Shown here piece after piece: positions 1 to 14,556 of a stretch of DNA of 64,000 nucleotides (the first letter of the stretch is position 1; every line of letters begins with the position of its first letter). Under the pieces are notes generated by a model that made no database searches, was not told the DNA's origin, and saw only the letters and a list, made by a program, of their open reading frames with translations. This stretch comes from Acanthornis magna. Lineage: Eukaryota; Chordata; Aves; Passeriformes; Acanthizidae. The stretch is taken from positions 7,065,001 through 7,129,000 of the forward strand of contig JAWUZG010000084.1 of NCBI GenBank assembly GCA_036785705.1. The letters run 5' to 3'. The position numbers were made by a program, and so were the translations under genes.

Positions 1-1520
1 TTTTCCTGTAAGGTTTCAGTGAGCCTGAGCAGTGCACGTGGCTTGGGGAGCTCTGAACTTGGGAAGGCTGAAACTTGTGTTTGTTCTGTGCCGACACCTC
101 TGGCCAAGCAAGGAAAAGGTGTTGATGTTGGAAGGAGCTGTAGCTCTGCTCCCTCGCCAAGTATGAGGTGAAGCCCTGAAGGAAGGAATAGCAGTGATGC
201 GTGACCCAGCAAAGGGTATTCAAGACTATTCCGTCTGAGTAGCTGGACCCTCCAAGGCACATGAGGACTCACCATCTGCCAGCCAGGCACTCTTGTGAGA
301 GGCTCAAAGCATCCAGGTTTTATAGACCTCTTAAAGCAGCACTTTGCAAGATGCTATTTTTTTTGTGATGTAGCAGGATTTCTGACTTTTCTTTTTCTCC
401 TCATATTTGCCGTTGTCCAGTAAGTGTAGCATCTATCAGGTTACACTTTCATTTATATAAAATGCTACCAATATGCTTCCACTTAAATATGCTACATAAA
501 TACCTTCTTTTACTGCTTTATTAAATATGTAACAAATCTGTTTGGCAGCCACCTAATAGGAAATGGTGAATAGGTCTCTTTTGCACTTTTACTGGACTCT
601 AAAGTTTTCAGGTTCAGGTTAAATTAGGTTTTAGATATCACTTTCTTTGAAAAAACTTTTCAAATAACTTTACTTCTTTGTTAGTCCTTTGGATTCCGTA
701 AGGACTCTGGTAGTTTTTTATATGTGCTGCCTGTTTGAATTGACTTGAGTCCCCTGAAGCAAACCTTGTTGCAACTTTTTCAAATTTCACTTTTGTATGA
801 ATGGATTGCATTTGGGTCAAATTTTTTAAAACTATATACATAAAATATAGAAGGGGGAGAATAAGCAGGTAACAGGAGATTTGTTTACATCCACAACAGT
901 GCTTTGATTTCACAGTGTCTTTTTGCAGGTGTTTGGTACCACTGCTGCCAATTTTTTTCCTGTCCCCTCTGTTGTGGAGCAGATGAAGGCTGGAGGAGTA
1001 AACTCCTCTCTTTTCTTCCCCCAGCATTTTTTCTGGTCCTTTTCTACATTTATATAGACATTTCCATGGAGCTTGGATCACAAGCTGAATTAGCTACTCT
1101 TTCATGACAACACTTTATTGTATTTACCAGAAGTTTCTTTCAGTACCACACTAGATTTGTTGCTACTCTGGAAACTCTCTCCTTTCCTTGTAAACTGATG
1201 GTGGGAGATAGTTTCATCAGGAGACCAGGCTGACTGGTAATTTCTGGCTCAGATGGAGGAAGAAGGAACATTAAAGGGACAGAAAATGCTTTCAACTTGT
1301 GTATCATGAGACTGAATGGAGGTGATTTAGTATACTGGCTGCTTGTTTTCCTCAGAGCTCATCTCTGTCCTAAGGGAATCCTTCCTGCAGTCTCCTTGGT
1401 TTAGGCAGTTTGTGACCTACCCCTGGCCCCACAGCTGCTCCATCCTCAGGCGGTTTGGGCATGTCTTTACACTGGGCCAAATGCCAATTGCATATTTGGG
1501 ACTGAAACCCCAGCTGGTGG

Positions 1521-1565
1521 TTTTTTTTTTTTAATTTTTTTTTTTTTTTTTAATTTTTTTTTTTT
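1521..1565. repeat. T-rich low-complexity tract
   Basis: Runs of 12, 17 and 12 T separated by two AA pairs. It could be the antisense poly(A) of an old retrocopy, but no source sequence is recognisable next to it. Confidence 0.95.
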
Positions 1566-2430
1566 AAGCCAGAAAAAGAAATCCTGAAAATGTGTCTGTT
1601 TTTTATATTTCGTAAAGGATGTGCACAATAAGGGCAATGGAAGTCTAAACCTTGGACTATATTAACACACTTGCATTTTGCTGAGGTAACTCCAGTATTT
1701 AAATGTATGCAAACAGCATGATAATATGTTTCTTAGAACAGGATAGTGAACTAATGATAAAAACTCCCAACAAGGTGAAAGTGGACTTAGACCTTTCCAG
1801 TGGTTTTGTTTCCCATTTGGAAGCCTGATCCATTGATTGTTTTCTCTACTGTGCTTAGTAGCAACAACAAGTGAATTGAAAAGCAGGGACAAGCATCTGT
1901 TTTTCCATAGCTGATACTTAACGAGATCAGATTATATATCCTTCTGTAAGGCTGAGTGATGCCCAGTTGGTGTCCACCTGGGAGCATGGTTGTAAGAAAA
2001 TCAATGCCTTTAATACACTGGATTTCTGCTCCATTTGTTTAGAAAGCTACTCCTGGGGGCTCACTGCGCAGTGAGGATCGTGCTGCTGACTGGAATTTGG
2101 CATGACCATCTACAGTGCCCTTCCTTACTCTGAGACTGAATGGCAGTATTTTCTGTCATGTTTGAAAAACCAATGAAGCAAAGTAGCCTGCACCCCACTC
2201 CCCTGCTTCTCAGGGTATTTCTTACTCAATGTATAAGGGTGAAAAAAAATCCCGGTATGATAGTGTGTTACCCTTGCTTGAAGAATCAGGATGACATTTT
2301 TCAGTAGGCTTGGAAGCCATGTGGAATCTGCCTTTGAACTGGGACTGGTGGCTTAGGCAAAACAAGGAATGTGATATGAGACTGATTTTTGCAAGGTTCT
2401 CTAAAACATTCTGACTAAACAGTTTCTTGT

Positions 2431-2466
2431 AGGCTAAACAGACTGGGCAGGCTAAACAGACTGGGC
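2431..2466. repeat. 18-bp perfect tandem duplication
   Basis: The unit aggctaaacagactgggc occurs twice with no mismatch. Perfect identity suggests a recent slippage or repair event. Confidence 0.97.
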
Positions 2467-5400
2467 AAGGCTCCCTCTGTGGGCAGGAGACCTCCCAAGA
2501 GCCTGCTTGGTTCTGTGATTCAGTGTATGGCATTGTCCCCTGGCCAGACTAGATGTGTGTCAATGGTCTAGCAAGGAGTTGAAGGCACAGTCCTTTTAGA
2601 GATCATGGTTTGCAAATGAGATCTGGGTCAGGTGCTGGACTTAACACTTGTGCCTGTCTGCTCAAGGAGTTATTACATCTCTTGGATTTAAGCAACTGTT
2701 CAAGGCACTCTGAGCTCACCAGAATGTAATAATGATTGCCCTGCAACATTAAAGTGTCATCTAAAGATAACACAAGATCAGCCCACCAACACTGTTAAAC
2801 AATTGTAAACAGTACAGATTTAGTTAGCCAGTAAATCAAACCAGGAAAACCCTCCCTTGTACCTTTACAAAGATTTGTTGCTTTTGACTCCTCCTTGGAA
2901 GATTACCAAATTTGGACATGTGAGCTATTTCTGACCAGTTTGGCATTAAGAACAGGGTGCTATTTAAGTGCTTTTAGTTTAGTTTAGTTTACTGTGCTTT
3001 TGCCTCCACAAACTTCCTCTCTTGCTCTAAATGGTTACACCAATATTTTTCCCTTTGTGCCCTTTATACTTCTGTGGATTTGTCCTTTTAAATGAGTATT
3101 GTGTTTTGCTCTAGAAACAGCTGTATTCCAGGAGATGAAGCAATTTGTGAGTGCCCATTTCTCACTATTTTTCAAAGGTGTTGCAAGGTTACTAATTGTT
3201 AAGGAATTTGAAATTCTTCCTTGAGGAATATCATATGACTTGAAGCAGTGTTTAAGTCAATGAAGGCATAAAGATGTTGTCTAGATGTATTTTGGAATCT
3301 CTATAGCTTGTATTTGTGTAAGTGATATTACCTAGCTCTGATACTGCACTTTTCAATGCAATTCTCCAAAGTGCTTTGCAAAACTGGATGGAGCCATTGC
3401 TGGAGCTAATCGAAAGATTTTGATTCAATGAAGCGTGATTAAAATATGCAGTTTTGCATGTGCTGAACACTTTCTGGAATTCATTTGGTGCTGGGAGAGC
3501 TTTCTGAGGAGCCAGAGTGGGCTAAAGACCTAAATGAAACAGCAACAAATGCAGTAACTGCTTTCTATGGGAGAATGGACATATCAGCACAACTGGATTA
3601 TTGTGCAACCTAAGTTTTTTTGGTTTCTTTCAAACATGACATAAAAACAAGGAATGACACTGTGAATATTGTAATGTCCTTGAATAATTTTAGCCAGTAT
3701 CTCCATTTTGTAAGTTCAGAAATCAAAGTGGAGGAAAATAAAATTACTTGCATGACAGGAATTGCCCAGTATTCCAAAGATGGAGCTGGGATTTTGAGTC
3801 TTCTGGCCACAAAGCTGCCTCTCTGATGCTTCACCACATTTTAGCAAGGCACTTGCTTTACCACTTTTGCATAAAAACCATTATTTCCAGAAATCAAAAT
3901 TCCAAGCAGAGTGAAGAGTGTAGATAAATAATAACAGTGAATGTCTCCTGGTCAAAGAAAAGGGAAGCTAGGTCTGCCTTTAGTTTTAAGTGCTTATGCT
4001 GTAAATGAGGACAAAACATGAACTGTCTCACTGCTGATATATTGCAATATATATGGAGCTTCTTGGAATTTCAGAGCAGAAAAGGAACTGGAATTAATTT
4101 CCTCAGAATTATAGAAAAATAAATTCCTGCTGTTTATCAGCGTCCCTAACAATATACCTGCTATGACATCATAGAATAAATGACAAAAGAAATAGTAAGA
4201 TGTACCTGTAGCAAGGTGGATTTCAACTTGAAATTTTTGAAGGGAATTGATCCAGCCAAGTACCATGGTGCTGCCCCTCTCTCTTTGTTGAGGTCATCCT
4301 GAAAGATAACTCTTACTCTGCAGAGCTTTGCTGTTGTGAAGTGAAAACAAGGTACTGCCCTCAAGTCAGAAAAGCTTTCCTCCAGCAGACGGCAGAGATT
4401 CAATGCTCCATTTATTGTCTTGACGTTTTGTTATATTGTTCCAGTTTGCAGAGCAGTCTCTAGAGGTTTCTAAGGTATGCATGAATAAGAGAGAGAAATG
4501 AGCTCCTAGTTTCTTTTGGGAATTTTAGCTTGGAGACAGGCCTGTCTATCTAAACCCATCTCTTGTTCGTATTGGCTTTGGCAGGAATCTGGGTGGCACA
4601 GGACTCTCCTACCTCATCTTCTACTTTTTCTCTACACATACCTTCATTGGTCATGCCATGCTGTTTGTGAACAAGTCTGTGGTCTCAGATGTTTTTGTTT
4701 TTTTCCATTAGCTGCTTTTTACTACCTTTATTCATATTCCAGCGTTGTCTACAAGCACCAGTTAGTGATTGAAGCCAGATTTCTTGGTCTTTCTATATGT
4801 ACGAACTGTATGTGAAAACAAAATCAAAGGTCCCTTTTTGATGTGAAAAAAGCAGATATGAGAAGTGGACAGGAAGCAGAGAAATACATGTTAACTTTGA
4901 TTCATTTATTGGTAGTATACTAAAAAGTGGTTAAAGATGTCACTCACTAAAAAGTCTCAGAGGTTGTGGGGTGACTGGGCTATAAACAGGTTTATGCAGC
5001 ATTGGTCTTGACAAATTATGTATGGGAATCTTCATCACATATGGAAGAGAAGTTATGTTTATATCCCAGAATATAAATGAGATGCTAACTGGAACAGCTT
5101 TGTAGCATGGAATGTCTCTCTTTCCTTCACAGCTTTACATAGTTCAGTGCTTCCCCTTCTTCATGTCCTCATGCCTAAAGAATGCAGACGAATAGCTGGA
5201 AAAGGTTTGTCTTAGTGCTGTTGGGTCAATAAGGTTCTTGGCCAAAACATATCCCTGACCTCCCTGGCCAGAGGAAACGGCATCAGCGGCAATAGTTTCA
5301 ATGAGGCTTTAGCTGGAGTGTCTCAGCTGTTGTCTATGAGGCCTGAGGGTGCTGAAGGGGATAGATCAAAACCTGCAATAACTCTTGTGAAGTGTGTGTC

Positions 5401-6035
5401 TAGTGAAAACCTTTATGACTCATTTCATGCAATGAGAATGCCTGCAGACAATACGGAGAGGCATTCCTTCTGTGTCCATGTTTTTGTAAAGCTTCAGGAC
5501 ACTTCCCATCAAAATCTCTTGGGGTCTGTTGGCCTCTCCAGAGGCAGGAATTCAGCTCTTAGAAGGAGCTGGTCATCAGTTATGAGTGTGTGTAATTAAC
5601 ACTGAACTGATTGTACCAGGAATCTCACAGCAAACTGCTTCCAACAAATCTATGTGCGTGGACATGAAGCATGTTCATTTTTCCATAGAGGAGCAGTCAG
5701 CTTGACTTTCTGCTGCACAGCTCATGCCTCCAGCAAGCTTTCTCCGAACTAGAGCTGTCTGCAGCCTTGCAGCACAAAGGGACCCTGAGCAGCGTGATCT
5801 GAGAGACTGTTTATGAAAAACACTGTAAATGTATGTCAGGCTGGCAGCAGGAGGAATGCTAATACCTGATCAAGGAAAAGCATCAAGAGCCAAATTCCAG
5901 GATCTTGAGTTCTAGCCAGCAGATTGGAATTCTGCAGGAAGCAATACAAAAATCTTGTGGAATATTCTATATTCTGCTTGTATTACAGAGAGCTGTTTCT
6001 GTGTTTCTGAATATGATCAAATACCCTGAATAGAA

Positions 6036-6370
6036 CAATAGAATTCTTTAGGTTGGAAAAAGTCTCTAAGATCAGTGAATCCAACTGTTAACCCAGCACT
6101 TCCAAGTCCACCACTAAATAGTGTCCCGAAGTGCCACATCCACATGGCTTTTAAATACCTCCAGGAATGGTGACTCAACCGCTTCCCTGGGCAGCCTGTT
6201 CTAGTGCTTGACACCGTTTGGGTGGAGAAATTTTTCCTTATATCCAAACTTATCTTCCCCTGGTGCAACTTGAGACTATCTCCTGTCATCCTGTGTCTTT
6301 GTAACTGGGAGAAGAAATCAACCCCCACATTGCTACAACCTCCTTCCAGGTTGTTGTAGGAGAGTGAATC
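6036..6370 (-). mobile_element. CR1 LINE 3' end, 5'-truncated
   Basis: Read on the + strand it begins with the complement of a CR1 tail (aatagaattctttaggttgg) and runs through the usual antisense landmarks: gatcagtgaatccaactg, gtccaccactaaa, ttttaaatacctccagg, ttccctgggcagcctgttc, atttttccttatatccaa, caacttgagactatctcctg, and tgctacaacctccttccagg. About 335 bp remain, including part of the end of the reverse-transcriptase frame and the 3' untranslated tail. It is a dead copy. Confidence 0.92.
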
Positions 6371-9300
6371 TTACAGCTTCATTAGGAAGAGTCACATCAA
6401 AGCACTTGGTCCTGTGGAAAGTGGAATACACTGATTGTGTATAAACTGAGCCCTCAGGAGAGATTCCTGTGATGCTGGGAATCCTTTCCCATTGTCCCTC
6501 TGAGAAACATGAGAAGAGTGATTGAAGAACATTTATCTTAAATTTGTGCATTTATCTTAAATGCAGAACAATGTGCAAGTCACATCTGTTAGTTGACAGT
6601 GTAGTGCTTCACTCTTTCTGGTAAAGAACCCATTTATGCGGAGTTGACATAATCTTCCTCAAATCATTAGTAACTGATTAGTTTCAGATAAAGTTTATTT
6701 TCTTGCAGTTATTGTTGTTCTTAGTCCCTGCCTTTCCTGTTTTGTGACCCTTATGGGAAGGTTAGCTCTCATGATGGAGCCAGGCTAATCTTGCCACATC
6801 CAGAAACCTAATGATTTAAACTTCTGGATTCAATTCCAAATGACCTATGTTCCCATAAAGCTTGTGCTCATTGCTGAGCATTGTTTTATATATTTTATTT
6901 ATTATATTAAAACTTTATAAATGTGGTCACTGTTATATACAAGTACCTGCACAACTGAATGTCTTTTGGGGAAGCTGAGTTTTGGTTTTTTGAGCAAGCA
7001 TGCCATATTGAAATAGGCAGTGCAGACATATGTTAGAGCCCTAAAGCTGTCTTCAGGGAGAGAACATACAGGATCTCTCTTCTTCCTGCAGGTTTCCCTC
7101 CTGGAAACCTGGACTACCTGTGGGACTCCCAGGACACACATTCCAGCCCCCTTTTGCTCTTTATTATCTCACACTGTTCTTGCACATGTCCTCAGAACAC
7201 GAGTGTGTCTTTTGTAGGCATCTGTACCAGAATGACCACCAAAGGTTGGAGGGCAAAACCCCCTCTTTAACTTCTGTGGACTAAAACAACACAACCCAAG
7301 CACAATTTCTCCCCTCAAAAACCCCCATCCTACCTGCAAAAAAACCCCCAGAATATGTAGGCAGTGACACTGCAAGAGCTTTTGGTTGGCTATTTAAAGA
7401 CAACACTGTTTAGGGCTGGGGTGGGGTGTGGCTGGAATCAAACAATGCAGGTAGATGATTTAGAAAGTAGACAGCTGTATGTAAAATGGTATCTATCCCA
7501 AAACAAAATGGTCTGTGTCTAGAAGTTGTATCTTGGTTTGCTGGTAGAATATAGTATAGGATGTCACTATGAAGGTGCCTATAAAATGCATAGCGTTTTG
7601 AAAAAAACCCAGGTTTGAAACCTGCATGTGTAAGTTCTCTGTTGATCATTTGCTCCATTTTTGGCTTGTATTAGTTTTGCACATCACTGTGCTACTTTGC
7701 AGAACGTGCAATAACTTCTGAAGTTCATACAGTGCACCTGGTCCTTGGTGAATGTTCTAAGAGGAAATCAGCTCTCTGAGTTTCTCTATCTATGAACAGG
7801 AAAGAGAGAAAAAGCCTTTTTTGTTTCTTTGTTTTGTTTGAAAGGATGATATGTAAAGAGAAGTGAATCTCCAAGACCAAAAATAAAAGAGCTCCAATAC
7901 TGGACTCCAGTTTTCTTCCAGTGCCTCCAGCCTGAGCTGCCAACAGGCAGAGAGTAAGGCAAGGCCAGAGTGCTCGCAAGGATTGCTGCATATCCTGAGG
8001 AAAACTCTCTGTTGTAGTTCTAGTTTTGCTGTGGGGCTGTAAGGATGCTCCCTGCCACATTGCATTTAGTGCAAATGGCAGAAGCTTTGGAAAATCTGTT
8101 TCTGTGGGAATGACAAACTTATTTTAAGGTTCTGTTTTTACCTCAGGCTAGCTAAGAAAGTCTGGATAGATGAGAACCTTACAAAGTGTGAATAATTGAA
8201 TTTATCCATCAGCCCTTTTTGTGAGCAGGAAATAGTGTGTTTCTGTGATGCAGTATTTCTGTTTGAAGGAAAGATGATTGCTTGCAAAGGTGCCTTTCCT
8301 GCTCATACATCTGATTGTATAAGCAGGGATGTTTTGAACTCTGTTTGAACCAGATTGGTATCTTACCCTGGAATTAATCACCTGGAAAGCCAGTGACCCA
8401 GTTTCTCAAACCTGCTCCAATACCAGGTTAGCTCCTACTTGTTCAGATTTTCCATGGGTCAAACCCTAGGTGCTGAATCCCTCTGGAAAAGGTGTTCTGA
8501 TATTTCTCCTTCCTCCAAAATTCACCTTCAATGCCAGCCCCTGGCTATCATGTGATACTTGTCCTAATCATGCTCCAGGGTCCATCAAACCAGGGAGGAT
8601 GACCAGCCAATGGAAACAGTGTGGGATGCATGGCACTGTCAGGGGGCAGAGAGCACACGCGAAACCATGAGAAAGGATGAGCCAGGAGCTGAGGGTGACC
8701 GCAGCACTGGCAGGACAATGCTCTCACTGAAAACAGCAAAGTCCCACAGTGCCCAAGTGGGACTAGGTTGGTGACAGTGACAGATTTCACTGGTAGCTCA
8801 GCAATCACTGTGCAGATGCAGAAGGAAGAGATGCGACCAGGTTAAATCTATGCAGCGAGTCAGGCCCTGCAAGGACAAGGCTGGGGATGGGCAAACCTGG
8901 GCTTCTGCTCTCTTGGGCAGTGGCTTTGTGGGTGCAAGTCCCAGGTCTGTCTGGACAGGGCATTTGAAGGCTGTTGGTGCACTTGGGGCCCTGACAGCTG
9001 CTCTGATGTGGGCCAAACACGGACATAATTAATGGCACGTTATTTACTGTGTAAGAAGTCCTGGACTCTGTGAGACAGCTCAGTGACTAAAGTGCTACTG
9101 AGTGTGAGTAAGGAACAGTAGGGCTTCCTTTCTGGAGGCCAAATGGTGAGTTATGAGTCTACCCCAGGCCAAAGCAAGGAAGAGTCCAACATTTCACTTC
9201 CTGAGGAGCAGACTGAGAAAGTGATTGAGTCTTGACAGGCTGGAGCTCCTGCCTGCTGATGTCCTCTGCAGTCCCAGGGCAAAGCTGAAGTGGGCAGTTT

Positions 9301-10925
9301 TGTGCCAAAGAAAGGGATATTTCTGCGTTAATGAAGAGTTTGGATGAATGTAAGTTTTGGATAAGGGGAGAAAAAAAGAATGTTTTCTCCAAATTTCCAG
9401 CCTAAGAGTCTTCATGGCCAGTTTCTGTCTAATTTTCATCTGTGTTGGTGAGAAGAAAATGAACACAGGGAGTGCAGTGAATAAGGTCTGACTTGAGGGC
9501 TTGTGGAAAAATCTGGCTGAGCAAGTCACTCTCCTGGCCTTGCAGCAATAGGGTAGTGACTCAACACTTGCCTGAAAATATTCAGTGCAGTTCTGATGTC
9601 CTTTAAAATGAAGGAATGCGGGTCTGGTCTGAAGCTTGAAGAAGTCTGTGGAAAAGCCCATGTTGACTGCAGTGGTCTTGAGAATGAAGCTGTACAAGTT
9701 TGCATAGAGCTGGCGCCAGATGCGTCTCCCACCCACAGCTCAGGCAGTGAACATGTGTGCACAAGGTCAGTGCAATTATGAGAGAGTTCAAAGGCAGCTC
9801 CTCATCCAAGGAGAAATATCCATAGGCTGATCTGTGCCTCGACAATTCACTTCCACACAGCAGCCATCCGTAGCACAGGGCCTCCCCAGAGAAGGGAATA
9901 TCAGACTCAACTCAGCCAGGGCTGAGTTGTACACACATGCTCTCTGGGAGATGAAGTTACTGCATGTGGGGTTCACAAAATAAACATGCAGGGAAGTCCT
10001 GCAGCTTGCTTGCTTGCAGTTTAATCTGTAAGAAAGGTCTGTGGTAGCATATACTTTTGCAGTCAACACAGATATTTTTGGGGACTGAGGCTGAAGTGTA
10101 GGCACCATGTAATGATTCATGTGGAAAGACTAATTGCGGGAGTCGCTGTGGAGGGGGTTACAAGTACAGCTAGTAAATGAGAAGATGATGTTCTTAACCA
10201 TCATGGCCTCTTGAGATAAGCCTGTTGTGCAGATGAATATGCTGATATTTGATCCAGGAAAATACCAGAAAATTTTGATGCTGTGGAACCTTCTGCCCTG
10301 GGTTGGGGGGGTCTCATCTAAGTTGTTCTTGTTTTCCATCTCCAGAAGTGCTGTTTTTTGGGTATGAACTCCTCTGGTGGGGTAGGGAAGGTCTGACCTT
10401 TATTAGGTAGGATGTGGTGGGTTTTATCACATCCAGAATCCCTGTAGGGACACTACAGCTGTGTCTCACCCTCAACGTGGTGGCAGCATCCTGCAAGAAG
10501 TAGTTGTCAGCTTTCACACAGAGAGACAAAGTTATAATTGAAACACCAGGTGGTTATCAAATATCTCTCATTTGTGTTATTAAAGGTAGCATTGCTTGCA
10601 TTGGGTCCAGGGTGTGCTGGTCTGGCCTTCCAATATTCAAATTCCAGACTGGTTGATTTCTCTCTTCTTCATCTTTACCCATCCTGTAAGGCTGCCATGT
10701 GTGGTCCAGGTGCTGCTGTATTTTGCTGGCAAGGGAAGCAGTTCTTGTTTGCTCTGTATACAATTACAGTGACTAAGGAATTTTAAAGTAAGGTCTAGAA
10801 GTGTTGTCACAATATGCTCTTACCCAATGTTATTTTGTGGAAGATAGTGGGTGGTAAATGCAAAAGAAAAAAATCAACAGCTTTTCTTCCTTGTTCTTGT
10901 CAACTCTGCCAATTTTAATGTAGGA

Positions 10926-10962
10926 TTTTTTTTTTTAATTTTTAATTTTTTTTTAAAATTTG
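10926..10962. repeat. T/A low-complexity tract
   Basis: Long T runs interrupted by aa and aaaa; no recognisable element attached. Confidence 0.9.
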
Positions 10963-13900
10963 GAGTTTTTGGCTACCTTCTTTTAAGGCCAGAGTTCCTG
11001 GAACTAAATGACAATCAGAAATCTTGACCCTCTCTGGTTTTTATAGCTGCATGGGAAAGCTTTAAAATGTGAGTCCCAGAAGTCTGAGATCCGTAAACCT
11101 ATGAGGAGTTCCACCTTTATTTATTCCTAACATTTCATGATTTGTTTAGGTCATCTCAGAGCATCTCAGGGATTTATTTCAAGGCATAAAGTACTTAAAC
11201 TCAGTATTATGAACAACATATTTTCACTGTCCACTTGCTGTGTGGTGTTGGAGGGAGAACAGGAGATGAGTCTGTGACTCAGCCCCTCTCCCAGTGAGCT
11301 GAGAGGCATGACAGGAGAAAATTGTGTCTACCTGGAGTGGTCAGTGATTGTGTTCACTGAAGGGAAAGGAACTGGAACTTTGCTCAGGGCTGGGGTGAAG
11401 AGAGAACTTCCATTATCCTTCACACAGCTGAGTATTGGTAAGGGATGGACAAAGTCACACTTCTTTGTAATTTATTTACAGCACAGTTACTTCCCTACTG
11501 ATGTCACTGAAAATATATTTAATTGCTGTAACCTCTAAGCATGGCCAAAGGTCAATGCGAAGAGAATCTGGTACTCCAGAATTCCACCTCTGTGTAAAAA
11601 GACAAATATTTTGGTGAATCCCTGAGAATGGCAACTGGAGGCCATGGCACAACAAGCAAATCCATAAAAAATAGATTTGTTGTTTTTTGTTTTGCATTTG
11701 ATTTTTATTAGCATACCAAATTTTCCAAGCAGGAGGATTGCACGTACTGTATGCAATTTGTCTAAAGAGTACTTTCTCTAGAAAGCTAGGGGAAGAGAAG
11801 GAAAGGAATAACTTTTTAGAGACATTCTCCTACCACTTTTATCTTTCATTTAAAAAGAGATGTTAACTCATAAGCTAGAATCTTTCTCCTTCATCAGAAT
11901 AGGGCAGCTTTATGACCATGCTCTCCGCTTTGCTCCCATTTCAGGAACTGCACTGTAGATTACAGTGGAGGTGGGCAGGGCTGTTTGACCTGCAAATGGT
12001 AACAATCTGGTTATTATAAACTGCACCTTTATCATAACCCACGTATTAGGTAAACAAGGGTTATAATCCTGCACTGAGGCATTGAGATTTTCATGTGACT
12101 TTGGGTAGGTCAGTGGTACCATGTTAAAATGAAACCTAGAGTTTGGAAGGTCTTAATCTGTCCAGGCTGTCACTGGCTGACTCCTGGCTCTGAGCTTGCC
12201 TCCAGGTGACCTTTCTAACTGAGGATTGCAGAATCTCTTTCTTCTGACATCCACCACTTTTTGTTTTGAGGAAAAGAGGCAGAAAATCAGGGCAGTTAAA
12301 AATAAGTTAAATATAGCATTGTCAGGAACCAGAATGGTTTTACTTTGCCAGAGGAGAGTCATGCTTCACATGTGAATGATCTTCTTTTGACCTAAACTTA
12401 AACCATGAGTTCGGGGAACAGCCATTTATAGAATTGGTTAGGTCTGTAATTCACTGTGTGAGTAACAGAATGGTCTGAAAGAGGAAACAAAGATCCTTAC
12501 TTCTCAACAATGAACTATGTGAGTCTTGATAAAGACTATCAAATTCTCTTGGGTTTTCTTGTTGTTACTTATGTGTTTTTGGCTTGGGTTTTCTTTCTTT
12601 TTTTTTCATGGAGCAGAATTGGTGGGGTTTCAGAAATACTTTGAATCAGTGCAAACCATTTCCTATTGTGGCTGTCAGCAGTTCTCTGTTTCAGATGAGG
12701 GGCATGGCAATACTCCTTAAGAAACAATTGCTTGCAAAGAACAGATGAGGCTGATGTTATGGTTAAGGGAGAATGCACCCCCATAAATTACTGCATTATT
12801 TTATATCAAGAATACTTCTGTAGTCTGTCACTGAAACAACTGTTGAGTGGGATTCTGCATCCCACACTTGAAAATGGTCCCAGCTCAGCCAAATACTTGA
12901 GCATGTGCTTGAAAGCTGAGAACTGACTTCAGCAATTTGCCTAAGGGCTGACTCAGGTTCCTTGCTGGCCTGGAAGGCTGCTGGAGTTCTCACAGCAGCT
13001 CTCATGTGGTGTTTCCTCTGGTGAGAGTGGACAACAATATTTGTGTGCTTCCTGTGCTTGTGATATTTAATGACTCCTACTCCTTTTGCAGTGTGAAGAA
13101 AAAGCTTGTTAGCTGGTTGGATCACTGGGGAGGTGGGTGGGTGACATCCACTGGTGTGGTGGTGTTGATCTGGAGTGAGTTGGGCTGTGAGTTGCTCTAA
13201 ATTCACCTGTTGTGAGATATGGTGTTGCCGTGTGCATGGCATGGAGCAAAGCTGACACTGAGCAAGCAACTGATGTTAATTGGTGTAGCTGCCTCCCATT
13301 AAGAAAGGAGAGCCAAATTAAAAGCTATGAAGATGATTGCTAGGATTGACTAATGCTCTTGATTTTCTGTGCCACCATCCTGAGTCCTGTAGGATGTGAA
13401 TAGTCCAAGACCTGCTAGACAGTCTGCTGCAGGGATGATATGCCTTAGTCATGATGTCTCACTCTTAATATGACGAGATGTGATATTACTGTGCTGGGTA
13501 TGGATACTGCCACAATGATTTTATTATTTTCCCTTCCTGATGTTGTTTCATAGTGTTGTTTTTGTTTTTAAGAGGGAAACACTAATTCAGTTTTAGCATA
13601 TTGATGATGAATTGACATGCCAGAAAGTTAGTTATTGTGTCATGTATGAAGCTGGTGATGGTTGGGTCTGTGTAGTGTTAGGGTAGGAGATTCACATAGC
13701 CAAATGAGCATATGCTGGCTTGGTTTTTGTACAGATTGCTGGGAGATCAAATTCACCATGCTTGTTTGTTCCTTCTGTTTTGATTCGGAGTGCTAAAGTG
13801 AAGACTGCTCAATGCAGAGAGAATAAAGAGAAAACACGTCTGACAGCCATTTTGTCATTTTTGGCAAAAGTAAATAACGAGTTTGCAGAGCTGTACAGCC

Positions 13901-14449
13901 CTGCCTTTGTGTTCAGAGAGTGCACATGATTTACTGCAGGAATCAGTTTGGCATAGCATAGCTGTGCCGATTCAGCAGGACCTACCATTATCTTGTCATG
14001 TTTTTTAGCAAATTGACTTTTACAAGGCAGCAATTCAAAAACATGAAAGAGAAATGTGCTGAGCAGCCCATCCCTTCTTGTCCCCCCATCCAGTGTGTGC
14101 TGGCAAATCTGCCACAGTTGCGCCCACAGGCATGATGATGCTCGGCTCCCTCACTCGCTTGCAGGCCTTGGGCATTCTGTGTGCGTGAGCTGGTGTTGGT
14201 CTTGATTTTATTACTGTGTTCTCAAGCTCCCAACTTGCTGACTTTTCTGCTAAGTGCAAGTGTTCTCACATGGCTTTCTGTCATGCTTCCCTTTACAGAT
14301 TTAATAGGATTTTAGTGGTACAGCAGGAGTAACAAAAGCACTGTTAGCAACATTTTGTAAATCTTCTGCTTTTCAGCTATGTTCACCCACAGCCTGCAGT
14401 CTCCCACAGACAGACTAAAATGGCTAGAAAGCAGCAAGGTTCCTGGGCT

Positions 14450-14556
14450 TGTCCTGACTAGCACTGCCTTTCACTGCCTCTGAAGGCAGAGTATTGAGCT
14501 AGAGGCACTGCTGGTCTGACCCAGAAGGGTATTTTTGTCTATTCCAGTCTTAACAC
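14450..14556 (+). mobile_element. Old CR1-like LINE 3' terminus
   Basis: The run tgaaggcagagtattgagct, agaggcactgctggtctgac and ccagaagggtatttttgtct corresponds to the end of old reptilian CR1 elements (GGGCTAGATGGACC...GGTCTGACCCAGTATGGC, ending in TTCTTATGTTC). It is probably the same age class as the copy near 57 kb. Confidence 0.6.

Noticed and set aside
5123..5193. Possible exon after the strong acceptor ctctctttccttcacag
   Set aside because: The only nearby donor-like site (aaaag/gtttgtc) is poor, and no frame or homology supports it.
6017..6328. 103-codon minus-strand frame resembling a protein
   Set aside because: It lies inside the CR1 copy at 6036-6370 and is a translation of the decayed element, not a host gene.
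9194..9736. 180-codon open frame on the minus strand
   Set aside because: Two other minus-strand frames overlap it, no motif or homolog is recognised, and there is no supporting splice or promoter structure. A chance frame is likely in 64 kb.
12796..13269. 157-codon open frame on the minus strand
   Set aside because: His/Gln/Ser-rich translation without domain character; no splice or start support.
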